A stretch of 64,000 nucleotides of DNA from Serripes groenlandicus (GCA_031761405.1 JASEVX010000003.1:68053044-68117043), one strand, 5' to 3'; shown: positions 22,099-32,161, counted from the stretch's first letter. Numbers and translations: made by a program. Notes: generated by a model not told the origin, from the sequence alone.

Positions 22099-22367
22099 TG
22101 ATAAAAGGGACAACATTTTGAGAACAGAAGACACGTGACAAGCAATGCAGAGTATCCGACTTTGTTTGTCCTTTTCAATATACCTCATATCTGCAGCAGA
22201 CCAAATTTGATACTTCTCTAAAGAACAGAAATGCAAATGGCATTTAAGGTCTCCTTCTTTTTCAATAATCATTTTCAACCCTGCATCTGAATCAAAATAC
22301 ACGTTTCGAGCTTAAAGGCTTTTGTCTCAGATGTTTACAACATAGAATGATCAGGTTAAAAAAGTAA

Positions 22368-22577
22368 CCTCTTCCAACATACAACAAATCTGCAACAGAC
22401 GACTTTGAAAAACTATGAAAAATCTCTCTGAATAAAAATATAATTATTGAGAAGAGTTGAAATCATTGTGGCAAAAGGAGAAATTGCTCATCATGAGCAA
22501 TTTCTCGTTTTGTCATAATGTTTTCCAAAGTCATCTGCTGCAGAGGCGCCAGAAAGCGCCTATATATGGTAAAGCGA
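22368..22577 (+). mobile_element. Family A MITE
   Basis: Right TTAA at 22578-22581, left GTAA at 22364-22367. The core is a good hairpin: GGAGAAATTGCTCATCATGAGC, then AATTTCTCG. Confidence 0.8.
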
Positions 22578-22710
22578 TTAAGAGAACACAGTGAATGTTA
22601 CATAACACTAAACACTGTAATAAGATCACAATTAATTATACTAATAACATTCCAATAGAAGTTCTTGCTCTTTGCTACATAACTGGCTGATATGTGCCAG
22701 CATGCTTTAA

Positions 22711-22915
22711 CCCTTTCCAACATACAACAAATCTACAGCAGACGGCGTTGAAAATCATCTCGGCAAAGTAAAACCTCTATGAATGAAAGTTGAAAACATT
22801 GTGGCAAAAGGAGAAATTGCTCATTATGAGCAATTTCTCCTTTTGCCACAATGTTTACAAACATTGCCTGCTACATACATGTGGGCGTCGAAATGCGTCT
22901 ATTTATTGGAAAGGG
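22711..22915 (+). mobile_element. Family A MITE with perfect central palindrome
   Basis: TTAA at 22707-22710 and 22916-22919. CCCTTTCCAACATAC and GGAAAGGG ends. The centre (22794-22856) has perfect 31-bp arms about a single T at 22825. With the copy at 11409-11623 this gives two near-ideal hairpins with different arm sequences. Confidence 0.92.
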
Positions 22916-23134
22916 TTAATAGTTTATTTTGCGACTCCCTTGATCCACCTGAACATTAATGACGCATTCAAAATAGAACGTATATACGCGCGTCCCATGT
23001 GAGGTAAAAATATGCGAGCCTTGTCGGGCGTTAATGGGGTCCCGTTAAATGTTTGCACAATTGGTGAAATTTCAGATTAGTATGTGTACATGTGTACAGT
23101 CTCATCAGATCCTTCACTGTCTGCCTGCATAATA

Positions 23135-23397
23135 TGGCCCGTCCCGCGAGAAAACCAACATTATGGCATCTGCGTAATGTATCGTTCCAGATCAGCCTGC
23201 ATTGTCCGCGCAGACTGATCCGCGCCGACACATTCCGTCTAAGGGGGATAGAAGTATAGAGTAATGATTCCTGAAACAGAAATTCCACAGGATGCGAAAA
23301 GTGTAGGTCTGGGTTAGCCTGCGCGGCATGCTTAGGCTGATCCGGACCTACACTTTTCGCAGAGTCCACAATGTTGGTTTTCTCGCGGGACGGCTCA
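23135..23397 (-). mobile_element. Family B MITE, complete
   Basis: GGCCCGTCCCGCGAGAAAAC to GTTTTCTCGCGGGACGGCTC, 263 bp, flanked by ATAT-like bases on both sides. The two terminal repeats agree over about 30 bp. An open frame of 112 codons (23031-23369, minus) is only the element read through. Confidence 0.92.
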
Positions 23398-23461
23398 TAT
23401 AAAGTGTATTTCTATATATTGTTGAAATTCAATCAACTAGAAGTGTAACCTCAACACTTTC

Positions 23462-23670
23462 ACTCTTTCACTGCCGAATTTCACAAAGTCGACTCTTCCC
23501 ATGTTCACAATTGGACCACTCCAATGTTTTCGCCCAACATGAAATTTGGTAAAATGTAATGGTTAAGTGGAAAACAATCCTGATTTCAGGAGAGACAGTC
23601 CGCAACAAACTGTCTCACCTGAATCTGCATAGTGAGCAAACGCCTTCAATTGCCTTTGGCACCGAAAAAG
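23462..23670 (+). mobile_element. Family D hairpin MITE, second copy
   Basis: CTCTTTCACTGCCGAATTTC to TTTGGCACCGAAAAAG. Centre TTCAGGAGAGACAGTCCGC then AACAAACTGTCTCACCTGAA. The GCTC/GAGC motif of the first copy is mutated here. Confidence 0.7.
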
Positions 23671-23699
23671 TTAGGGTGTATGCACTTATATGCTTTACC

Positions 23700-23851
23700 A
23701 CATAGACTTAGCCCATTGGTGGAAGACGAATGACGCATGTCGCATTGACTTTTGTCAATCGTCGGAAAGAAAGTTGACCAAACCGGGATTTGAACTCACA
23801 ACCCCTGGAGTGACAGCCAGCGTCGCTACCGACATGAGCATGAGAAAAGTA
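23700..23851 (-). mobile_element. S1 SINE 5' fragment
   Basis: Inverse of the S1 head and first body half: TAGCCCATTGGTGGAAGACG to GGGATTTGAACTCACAACCC and GTCGCTACCGAC. Confidence 0.8.
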
Positions 23852-23876
23852 CGTGTTATATTTTGTTAAGGGAAAA

Positions 23877-24320
23877 GATCCAAATTATCACATACATCCG
23901 CGCAGTCTGATCAAGATCTACACTGTTCACATAACTGAGCCGACCCGCGAGAAAACCAACATTGTGGACTCGGCGTAAAGTATCGCTCGGATCAGTCTAT
24001 GCATGCCGCGCAGGCTAACCCGGATAGATAATATTCGCCTCCTGTGGATTTTCTGTTTCAGGAATCATTACTCTATACCTCTATTTCCCTGAAACGGAAT
24101 GTGTCGGTCCGGATTAGCCTGCGCGGACTGCGTATAGGCTGATATGTATCGATACATTACGCAGATGCTATAATGTTTGTTTTCTCGCGGGACGGTTCAT
24201 ATTACATACACAAGCCAATTAGAATATTATGTCAACTTGTGTAGCTTCTGATAAGACTGATCAGGTGGAAAAGACGATTTGAACTTAAATTGTCCAGAAA
24301 GGCCAACTTAAACCTTTTCT
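23877..24320. mobile_element. R5 dispersed repeat split by a family B MITE
   Basis: Left part 23877-23935 (GTCTGATCAAGATCTACACTG), right part from 24199 (GTCAACTTGTGTAGCTTCTG, AGACTGATCAGGTGG). The order matches R5 at 9784 and 41460, with family B lying between the halves. Confidence 0.55.
23936..24198 (+). mobile_element. Family B MITE inserted in R5
   Basis: TGAGCCGACCCGCGAGAAAA to TTTTCTCGCGGGACGGTTCA, complete at 263 bp. Confidence 0.9.
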
Positions 24321-24412
24321 CGTGCAAATGCTCAAATCAGGTTTCTGTCAATCTCAGGTGAAATGGATATTTGATTTAAATAGCGACCTTTCTGACGTTA
24401 TAGTCCGTAAAA

Positions 24413-24815
24413 TACCTTTTCCCACATGCAACAATCCTACAACTGACGACTTTGAAAACATCTAGGCTACAATATGAAAACCTTCTATAAATGAAAGACA
24501 TATTATTGGAAATTCTTCTTCTACAGAGGCGTCAGAAAACGTCTGTATATCGAGGGCTTGGCGTGAAACAGTTGTATCTAAAATTGGTATTTTTTTACCA
24601 AGGTTAATCACCTCGCCATAAAGTCTTTATAAGCGTTAAATCACTTTTCTTGGTAAACAATGTAAATTTAGGTGCCATTGCTCGTTCTGAGCAATGGCAC
24701 CTAAATTTGCATTGTTTACAAAAGGGTCAAAATTGCCCCTAAACCAGGGTTTTCAAAATAGGTTTTGAGTTACAACCGTTTCACGCCAAGCCCTCGGTAT
24801 ATGGATGGTAAAGGG
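24413..24815 (+). mobile_element. Family A MITE interrupted by a family C MITE
   Basis: Left part from CCTTTTCCCACATGCAACAA through GAGGCGTCAGAAAACGTCTG (24547), then family C, then TATGGATGGTAAAGGG with TTAA at 24816-24819. Joining the flanks restores the ordinary family A right end. The core hairpin is deleted in this copy. Confidence 0.85.
24550..24797 (+). mobile_element. Family C hairpin MITE nested in family A
   Basis: TCGAGGGCTTGGCGTGAAAC to the inverse CGCCAAGCCCTCGG, flanked by TA (24548-24549, 24798-24799). Centre hairpin AGGTGCCATTGCTC GTTCT GAGCAATGGCACCT, a perfect 14-bp stem. Confidence 0.92.
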
Positions 24816-24819
24816 TTAA

Positions 24820-25118
24820 ATCATTTATAACGGAACTGAAAATGTGATAACTGACAAGAAAGGGAAATACAGCAAAAACAAATTATCTCCAAAACCGTGT
24901 TACAGTAGAAGAAAATTGATTGACATAAATAAGAGAGAGCGAAATGGATAAATAACAAATCCTTGTCAAAATTAATCAAATACGAATAAGGCTTGATTCG
25001 ATAATAGGAATTAGTTCCGTCTCAGTCCATGAGAACGATAGATAGATAATATACTCATCTGTCGATCTGTGGTCCTATTGGTTCTTCCTAAACGGTTTGA
25101 TGGATTGAGTATGTGGTG
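24820..25118. other. Unique sequence, nothing recognised
   Basis: No gene or repeat seen. Confidence 0.5.
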
Positions 25119-25359
25119 TTTAACGCCGCTTTCAACAATGTTTCTGTTATATCACGGCGTGTCCTGGGTACGTTACCAGTACTACTGATCCATTTATCCC
25201 GACACCAGCCAGTCAGTCACAATGCTAACCCCGCAATCCTGAGCGCCAAGGAGGGCAGCCATTACTACCATTTTTAAAGTCTTTTCTTTTAAAGACCGAC
25301 CGGGGATCGAACCCGCGCCCGAGGCGGACGCTCTACTAATACATCACCGAGCGAGGCGG
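25119..25359 (-). mobile_element. S2 tRNA-derived SINE, near full length
   Basis: Minus strand. Tail GTTTAACGCCGCTTTCAAC, body GCAATCCTGAGCGCC, box B-like CCGGGGATCGAACCCGCG, and box A region ending CATCACCGAGC. The 3' end resembles that of S1 (GTTTAACGCC...TATCACGGCG), so both families may use the same LINE partner. Confidence 0.8.
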
Positions 25360-25671
25360 TAATACGAGCATATATAGTTAATTGATGTAAATGAAGTTGG
25401 GCTATAGTTCTTGATAATCAGCAAAAGATGCATCTTGCACCAGATTACATTGAGACGGAACGTGAATGCTCTAGTTAGACTGTGCGGATGACTCTTCACT
25501 AAACGCTTATATATCCAGACGCGTATCATATGCCCCGCGACAAGCTACAATGTCGTAGCAGAGAAAGGAGAATATAAAGCAAACATGGCGGATTTGTTCT
25601 TTGAAATATTCTTTGCGACGTTTTTCAACAATAGTTCAGTCACATAACTGCGTTTCCTTTTTATTATACCA
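25360..25671. other. Unique sequence, nothing recognised
   Basis: No gene or repeat seen before the 22-bp array. Confidence 0.5.
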
Positions 25672-26858
25672 ATACTGGTGTGTTATTATACCAATACTGG
25701 TGTGTTATTAAACCAATACTGGTGTGTTATTATACCAATACTGGTGTGTTATTATACCAATACTGGCGTGTTATGATACCAAAACTGGCGTGTTATTATA
25801 CAAATACTGGCGTGTTATTATACCAAAACTGGCGTGTTATTATACCAATACAGTTATACTTGCATGTTATCATACCAATACTGATGTGTTATTATACCAA
25901 TACTGGCGTGTTATTATACCAATACTTGCATGTTATTATACCAAAACTGGCGTGTTATTATACCAATACTGGCGTGTTATTATACCAGTAACGGCGTGTT
26001 ATTATACCAATACCGATGTGTTATTATACCAATACTGGTGTGTTATTTTACCAATACTGGTGTGTTATTATACCAAAACTGGCGTGTTATTTTACCAATA
26101 CTGGCGTGTTATTTTACCAATACTGGTGTGTTATTATACCAATACAGGCGTGTTATTATACCAATACTGGTGTGTTATTTTACCAAAACTGGTGTGTTAT
26201 TTTACCAATACTGGCGTGTTATTATACCAATACTGGCGTGTTATCATACCAATACGGCGTGTTATTATACCAATACTGGCGTGTTATTATACCAATACTT
26301 GCAAGTTATTATACCAAAACTTGCGTGTTATTATACCAATACTGGTGTGTTATTATACCAATACTGGCGTGTTATTATACCAGTAACGGCGTGTTATTAT
26401 ACCAATACCGATGTGTTATTATACCAATACTGGTGTGTTATTTTACCAATACTGGTGTGTTATTATACCAAAACTGGCGTGTTATTTTACCAATACTGGC
26501 GTGTTATTATACCAATACTGGCGTGTTATTATACCAATACTGGCGTGTTATCATACCAATACGGCGTGTTATTATACCAATACTGGCGTGTTATTTTACC
26601 AATACTGGCATGTTATTATACCAATACTGGCGTGTTATTATACCAATACTTGCATGTTATTATACCAAAACTTGCGTGTTATTATACCAATACTGGTGTG
26701 TTATTATACCAATACTGGCGTGTTATTATACCAATACTGGTGTGTTATTATACCAATACTGGTGTGTCATTACACCAATACTGGTGTGTCGTAATACCAA
26801 TACTGGCGTGTTATTATACCAATAATGGTGTGTCATTATACCAATACTGGCGTGTTTA
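25672..26858. repeat. 22-bp tandem array, about 54 copies, open in all three plus frames
   Basis: Unit GTGTTATTATACCAATACTG plus GY. Because 22 is not a multiple of 3, each frame steps through the unit every 66 bp, and none of the three phases contains a stop, so all three plus frames stay open for hundreds of codons and encode the same 22-residue cycle. A few shortened units (CAATACGGCG at about 26250 and 26560) shift phase. A marker (CCAGTAACGG then CCAATACCGATG) recurs at 25985 and 26380, about 18 units apart, showing block duplication. No gene is implied. Confidence 0.95.
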
Positions 26859-27392
26859 AGGTTTTTATCTGACAACAATGCAGCACATCAGTTTCCCACG
26901 TACTCCGAATGGATGAAACTTGACCATGGCCCTACTCTTTATATACACAATAACGATGGATTCGCGTAAAAAAAGACGGTTGATGCAACTAGATGCATCT
27001 ACAACAGTTGTGCATAAAACTCAAGGTACACCGATTTTTAAAGATTTTAAAGATGTGTATATCATCGATTTTTGAGACTTATTTCTGTCGAAGAGTGTGC
27101 ATTTTCGCCATGTTTCTTTGATAGTCCGATACGATGCATTTAATGGAAATTTCCGATGAAAATCATTTCCTTTCTGTAAACCTTTTCTATGACAAGTGAA
27201 ATTCCGAAAATAACATATAAATGGGTGGGATCTCAATCAGAGTCGTGTGTCGGTTTATGGCTGATTATTTCGTATGTGCACGTTATTATGATGGCTGTAA
27301 TAATGTTCTTTTTAATATATTATCGGAAGAGAATGTGTTATTTCGGGGATTTGACAGGTGTGTAAGTTGTTTTCACATTCACCCTTAACATG
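26859..27392. other. Unique sequence, no gene seen
   Basis: No recognisable coding region. Confidence 0.5.
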
Positions 27393-27396
27393 TTAA

Positions 27397-27620
27397 CCCT
27401 TTCACTCATACAAATCATTCTGCAGCAGACGACTTTGAACATATTTTGTCAAAAAATATTAAATCTCTATAATTGAATGGATAACCTATGACTTAAAATG
27501 GAAAAACATTGTGGTAAAAGAAGAAATTGCTCGTTTTGAGCAATTTCTTCTTTTGTCGCTATGTTTTCAGAAAGCCGTCTGCTGCAGAGGCGTCAGAAAG
27601 CGTCTATATGAGGGAAAGGG
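27397..27620 (+). mobile_element. Family A MITE, complete
   Basis: 224 bp between TTAA at 27393-27396 and 27621-27624. CCCTTTCACTCATA and TATGAGGGAAAGGG ends. Core GAAATTGCTCGTTTTGAGCA then ATTTC. Confidence 0.92.
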
Positions 27621-27624
27621 TTAA

Positions 27625-28495
27625 ATTAAATACAGAACAGTGCAGGTGCTAGGGCTTTCAAACTTTGATCATAGTTACACATTGTATGCTGTTGATGATG
27701 ACTGTAGTAGTCTATTTTCTTGGTGAAACACTTGTATCTTGTTGGATTTTTTTTTTTAGAATTGCACATTTTCTTTTGTTATATTGACTTCAAATATTGC
27801 ACACGCATTTTTTCTTTGTCTTTTTGCTCATGAACCAGAGAAGTCAGGCAATTGTCAATGCTTATGGGGGATATACTTGGTACTGAAAAGTTCATGAATT
27901 TTGGCTTTACACCTGACTTATAACGTATTAATTTAAAAAGAAGATGTATAAATGTACATAGAAAAAAAAAAGTTTAAAATAATGTATATCATTATGTTTG
28001 ACTTTTGAAAAGTATACATTGGTTATACTCATAAATGATGGGTTCAGGTCGAACATTGTATAAGTATAGTAGACAGTTTTACACAAAGATACGGAACACT
28101 GTTAGTACCATCGGAATATCGTAACGTCGCACTGACAAGTCGCCAATACAAAGTGGTGCAAGATTTAGATTGCAATAGCGCATCTGTTTTGCACCTTAAA
28201 TAGGTTTTTCAACAGAACCCCAGCACCAAATGTGTCATCCGTTTTTACTGAAGAATTCGGCTAGTATCATCTCACCATCGCACCATCGCCCGGTAAAGTT
28301 CAATCCTGCGCTGCTGTAATGGTGCGATGGCACTAACAGGACTATGTACAAAGGTCAGGGTTAACTTGGTATTATCGAATAATATATATATATATACAGT
28401 CAATGCGATATAAGCTGACCTCCTATATGCTCCGAAAAAATACTTATGATTGATACACTTCATGTATATATCTATAAAACACATTATGTCTATTC
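27625..28495. other. Unique sequence with a 12-bp inverted repeat; no gene seen
   Basis: CCATCGCACCAT (28275-28286) pairs with ATGGTGCGATGG (28319-28330) across 32 nt. A TA microsatellite lies at 28383-28395. Nothing coding recognised. Confidence 0.5.
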
Positions 28496-28725
28496 AACAT
28501 TTTCCACTTACAGCAAATCAGCAGTAAATGACTTTGAAAATATATAGGTAAATATGTGGACTATCTGTATAAACGAATGTAATTATTTATAAGAGCTGGA
28601 AACATTTTTGGCAAAGCGAAAACTGTTTTTTATTAGGAGCAATATCTCAATTAGTCACAACGTTTTCAAAATCATTTTTGCTACGGACGCGCCAAAATGT
28701 GTATGCCTGTTGGAAAATAGTAAAT
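28496..28725 (+). mobile_element. Eroded family A copy
   Basis: CATTTTCCACTTACAGCAAATC, CAGTAAATGACTTTGAAAATA, CAACGTTTTCAAAATC and TATGCCTGTTGGAAAAT follow family A order. Ends not definable. Confidence 0.5.
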
Positions 28726-28786
28726 GTGTTCGTGGGCGGGGACTCCTGAAGAAAATATAATGAAATGGAATCCGAAAGGTACTTGA

Positions 28787-28930
28787 TGGTATATGCGTAA
28801 TGTAGCGAGCCAGATCAGCCTGCGCCGTCCGCGCAGGCTAATCTGGGCCGACACATTCCGTCCAAGGGAGATAGGGGTATAGAGTAATGATTCCTGAAAC
28901 AGAAAATCCACAGGGGGCGAAAAGTGTGTA
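28787..28930 (-). mobile_element. Family B fragment (left half)
   Basis: TATATGCGTAATGTAGCGAG to AGGGGGCGAAAAGTGTG. Stops 14 bp before an S1 tail. Confidence 0.8.
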
Positions 28931-28943
28931 ACGAACAAAACAA

Positions 28944-29076
28944 TTGATTGATTAGGGTTTAACGCCATTTTCAACAATTTTCCAGTAATATCACGGAGAC
29001 CAGTTCACCACCTCATGGGTTTCTTGGTTTTCCTATACCACACAACATACTTTCCAAGCAACTGGCTGCTTTTCCA
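28944..29076 (-). mobile_element. S1 SINE 3' half
   Basis: ATTGATTGATTAGGGTTTAACGCC tail through CAACTGGCTGCTTTTCCA, then abrupt switch to family B at GTCCGCGCAGG. Confidence 0.85.
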
Positions 29077-29269
29077 GTCCGCGCAGGCTAATCTGAGCCG
29101 ACACATTCCGTCTAAGAGGGATAGAGGTATAGAGTAATGATTCCTGAAACAGAAATCCACAGGAGGCGAAAAGTGACTATCCGGGTAAGCCTGCGTGGCA
29201 TACTTAGGCTGATCCGGGTCGATACTTTACGCAGAGTCCACAGTGTTGGTTTTCTCGCGGGACGGCTCA
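29077..29269 (-). mobile_element. Family B fragment (right three quarters)
   Basis: GTCCGCGCAGGCTAATCTG to TTTTCTCGCGGGACGGCTCA. It overlaps in family B content with 28787-28930, so the two pieces are not halves of one element split by the SINE. Confidence 0.85.
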
Positions 29270-29394
29270 TTCATGCATTCTTTCCCTTCGTGTATAACTT
29301 AGTCGCGTCTCGCGATCTAGGGTCTTATTGTAGTTCCGGTTCGAATGTATATTCAGGTACAGATAGCGATCCTACACTTCGAGCGGCTTTGTTA
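29077..29394. repeat. First copy of a duplicated unit of about 355 bp
   Basis: The family B fragment plus the non-element flank TCATGCATTCTTTCCCTTCG and GATCTAGGGTCTTATTGTAG, to GAGCGGCTTTGTTA. It matches 30181-30503, including the flank. This copy is interrupted at 29395 by a LINE-like insertion and resumes at about 30139. Confidence 0.85.
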
Positions 29395-30138
29395 ATATTA
29401 ACTTCTGTGTAACAGATTTGATGGATTAACCCTTTCCTTTTTGAAACACAATTGGGAGCATCGGTCAGTTATCTCCCTTTAATACTCTCTACATCTAGCT
29501 AGGTCCTATCATTTGGTTTCCTCTGTTTTTATCATGGGTTTCTTTGCACTGGATGGTGCACTTATAATTGCATTTTCTTGGCCAACTGTTATTAGATTGA
29601 TTAGTAATTCCACATTTGTTTTCTTTAAACACTGCTATGTAAATTTTCTCTTTTGAATCATCACTTTAATTAACACATTTATGATTAATGTGTACAGAGT
29701 AATTGCAATATCTCATTGAAAAATAGCGATAAAGACAAAGGATTCCAACTTAAAGGACCCACCAACTATTTGGTCTTCCTGGGTCTTTATCTGACAAGGG
29801 AGATAATATAATTATCACTAATGTCCCTCATAGCAACAAACAACTTTGAAAACATATGGCCCTAAATATAGAAATATTAAATTGTTGAAGGTATAACTAC
29901 GGAAAAGAGTTGAAAGGCTTTTTATACAAAAGGGGAGATAAACATAAATAACGCTCCCCTGTTTTGTCACGATGTTTTATAATATATGTACTGTTTATAA
30001 TCGCATACACAACATGTTCTATACTTCAACCTCTTTAATGTGATGTCACTCATGTAGACTTTTTTTGTAAGTGTAAATTTGTATAATGGGCCAGAGGCCT
30101 AAATAACTGAATAAACATGTTGTATTGTATTGTATTGT
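29395..30138 (+). mobile_element. 5'-truncated LINE-like insertion with 7-bp target duplication
   Basis: 744 bp flanked by TTTGTTA (29388-29394 and 30139-30145). The 3' end reads GGGCCAGAGGCCTAAATAAC, GAATAAACATG, then a TTGTA/TTGTATTG simple tail, typical of non-LTR retrotransposons. No reverse-transcriptase reading frame is visible, so only 3' untranslated sequence remains. It includes a decayed family A-like stretch (29818-29980). Confidence 0.65.
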
Positions 30139-30145
30139 ATTGTTT

Positions 30146-30538
30146 TGTTAGAGGATTACCTTAAATAGTAATGTCATATAGGCGCAGGCTAATCCGGGCC
30201 GACACATTCCGTCCAAGGGAGATAGAGATATAGAGTAATTATTCCTAAAACAGAAAATCCACATGAGGAGAAAAAGTGTCTGTTCGGGTTAGCCTGCGCG
30301 ACATGCTTAGGCTTATTCGGGTCGATTCTTTACGCAGGGTCCACAGTTAGTGTTGGTTTTCTCACGGGACGGCTCATTCATGCATTCTTTCCCTTCGATT
30401 ATAACTTAGACGCGTCTGGCGATCTAGGGTCTTATTGTAGTTCCGGTTCGAATGTATATTCAGGTACAGTGATAGTGAACCTATACACTCCGAGCGGCAT
30501 TGTTAGAGGAATACCTTAACTAGTAATGCCATTAATAT
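30146..30538. repeat. Second copy of the 355-bp unit, with its direct-repeat borders
   Basis: TTAGAGGATTACC (about 30142-30180) and TTAGAGGAATACCTTAAC (about 30503-30538) bracket the copy. Within it a family B fragment (30181-30376, minus) ends TTCTCACGGGACGGCTCA. Confidence 0.85.
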
Positions 30539-30546
30539 AAGTTAGT

Positions 30547-31170
30547 AGGTGACAAACACAGTTGAAAGCTGATTTTCTGTTTCCTGGGAAACCCCAACTT
30601 TTATTCTTTCAATATTTCTCATAATATCCATACTGGTTCGATAAAAAGGGTTTGCCTGTATCAAGGAGTGCCAGAATTATAAGAAACTGACTGGAAGTCA
30701 CACTCTCAGTCCATATTATGGAAAGAAGTGGCCACAAAAGTGGTCTGAAACAGGGTGAAAAAAGTAGGACAGAAAGATCAATTTGACCCTTTATTCCAAA
30801 AATCACACAACAAAAACGCAGGGGATAAGTGTAAAATTGAAAGGCTGCTAAGACTCTCAAAACGATAGGCAATCTGTGGATGCAGTCAGAAATACCACGT
30901 TTCCAGCTCCTTTTCAAGCAATTTTGGACGCGAAAGCTGGTATTCAAATTTACCTCTAAATTCGCGCCTAGCTCTGCAACCAGTGTTGTCAAACCGGAAG
31001 GAGAAGTGGGTTCAACTGAAAAATTTAATCCCATGCTTAGAGCTTAATTTTCACATTTATAAACATCAAAATCAACCATTTACCCAAAAATGTAACCAAA
31101 ACTTACTATTTGTTATTATTTCTATTTTTGACCCTGGCCAAAATCCGAATATCCCGAAAGCATGTGTTAT
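30547..31170 (-). mobile_element. R600 dispersed repeat, inverted copy
   Basis: Reverse complement of 12074-12712 with few differences. Its far end (near 31170) lacks the last few terminal bases and runs straight into LINE reverse-transcriptase coding sequence. A 141-codon minus frame inside it (30609-31034) has no recognisable domain. Confidence 0.8.
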
Positions 31171-31348
31171 GTTAACCGACCATTATTGTACAATGTTTTA
31201 CTTAAAAATGGTATAAAAGGTAATTTATTCAGAGCTATAAAGTCTATTTATAATAGTGTGAAGGCCTGTGTTAAAAAAGAGAAGGACGTAAGTGACGTTT
31301 TCTCGTGCCCAGTCGGTCTTAAACAGGGATGTCCTTTAAGCACTATTT
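31162..31348 (+). pseudogene. LINE reverse-transcriptase fragment, cut by assembly gap
   Basis: About 62 codons of a non-LTR retrotransposon reverse transcriptase. The frame reads VNRPLLYNVLLKNGIKG (residues 4-20), then LFRAIKSIYNSVKACVK, then the hallmark GLKQGCPLS (52-60), which is motif B of the palm domain. The upstream part, including the first catalytic aspartate of motif A, is missing because R600 sequence adjoins at the left. The YxDD motif would lie just downstream, in the 200-N gap, and after the gap the sequence is an S1 SINE. The methionine at its start is incidental. The LINE clade is not assigned. Confidence 0.85.
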
Positions 31349-31548
31349 NNNNNNNNNNNNNNNNNNNNNNNNNNNNNNNNNNNNNNNNNNNNNNNNNNNN
31401 NNNNNNNNNNNNNNNNNNNNNNNNNNNNNNNNNNNNNNNNNNNNNNNNNNNNNNNNNNNNNNNNNNNNNNNNNNNNNNNNNNNNNNNNNNNNNNNNNNNN
31501 NNNNNNNNNNNNNNNNNNNNNNNNNNNNNNNNNNNNNNNNNNNNNNNN
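31349..31548. other. Assembly gap (200 N)
   Basis: Exactly 200 undetermined bases, probably a fixed-size placeholder. Apparent open frames spanning it are meaningless. Confidence 0.99.
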
Positions 31549-31650
31549 ACAACAATCTTCCCAAGCAACTGGCTGCTTTCAGTCCCACATAGACTTAGCC
31601 CATTGGTGGAAGACGAATGACGCATGTCGCATTGACTTTTGTCAATCGGC
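31549..31650 (-). mobile_element. S1 SINE fragment at gap edge
   Basis: ACAACAATCTTCCCAAGCAACT to GACTTTTGTCAATCGGC: inverse of the S1 middle. The rest may lie in the gap. Confidence 0.8.
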
Positions 31651-31707
31651 AGTGTTTTAAATACCAGGGTCAGTTTACAAATGCATGCATTGTTCATCTA
31701 GATCGTC

Positions 31708-31925
31708 GCCGAGCCCCGGTAGCTCAATCGGTAGCGACGCGGGCTGTCAATCCATTGGTTGTGAGTTCGACTCCAAACTCGGCCAACATTCTTTCCGACG
31801 TTTGACAAAAAGTCACTGTGACCTTCGTCATTCGTCTTTCACTAATGGGCTGTTTAACAGTCTACGTGGAAAAGCAGCCAGTTGCTTGGAAAGTATGTTG
31901 TGTGGTGTAGTGGTGTGGGAAAAAC
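31708..31925 (+). mobile_element. S1 SINE, 3' truncated
   Basis: Good tRNA-like head: GGTAGCTCAATCGGTAGCG (box A) and GTGAGTTCGACTCC (box B), then the body to GAAAGTATGTTGTGTGGTG. Tail missing. It sits head to head with the minus copy at 31549. Confidence 0.85.
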
Positions 31926-32157
31926 CACAGATAGCCGAACGTATGCTATTCATTGTATTTGTGCGTGAATGTTATGTGCGTGCAAGCGTGCGGGCAAGCA
32001 AGTGCGTATGTTGGATTGATTTAATTGAAACCATTTTTTTTTTTTCAATTACTTCTATTTCCAACGCTTCATTTATAAGCTTCAAATGGTCCTTTATTGA
32101 TTTATAAAATGATTATTGTCTATTTTACTCTAGTCTCGATCTTTTCAGTTCCAAACG
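31926..32157. other. Unique sequence
   Basis: Contains a T run at about 32034-32045. Nothing else. Confidence 0.5.
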
Positions 32158-32161
32158 TTAA

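Noticed and set aside
22794..22856. Rho-independent terminator
   Set aside because: No bacterial gene context; the hairpin is the core of a dispersed element.
25680..26859. Long overlapping frames encoding tyrosine/isoleucine-rich repeats
   Set aside because: All three frames are open because the 22-bp unit lacks stops in every phase; this is not evidence of selection.
31248..31697. Frames spanning the N run
   Set aside because: The sequence is unknown across 200 bp, so continuity is artificial.
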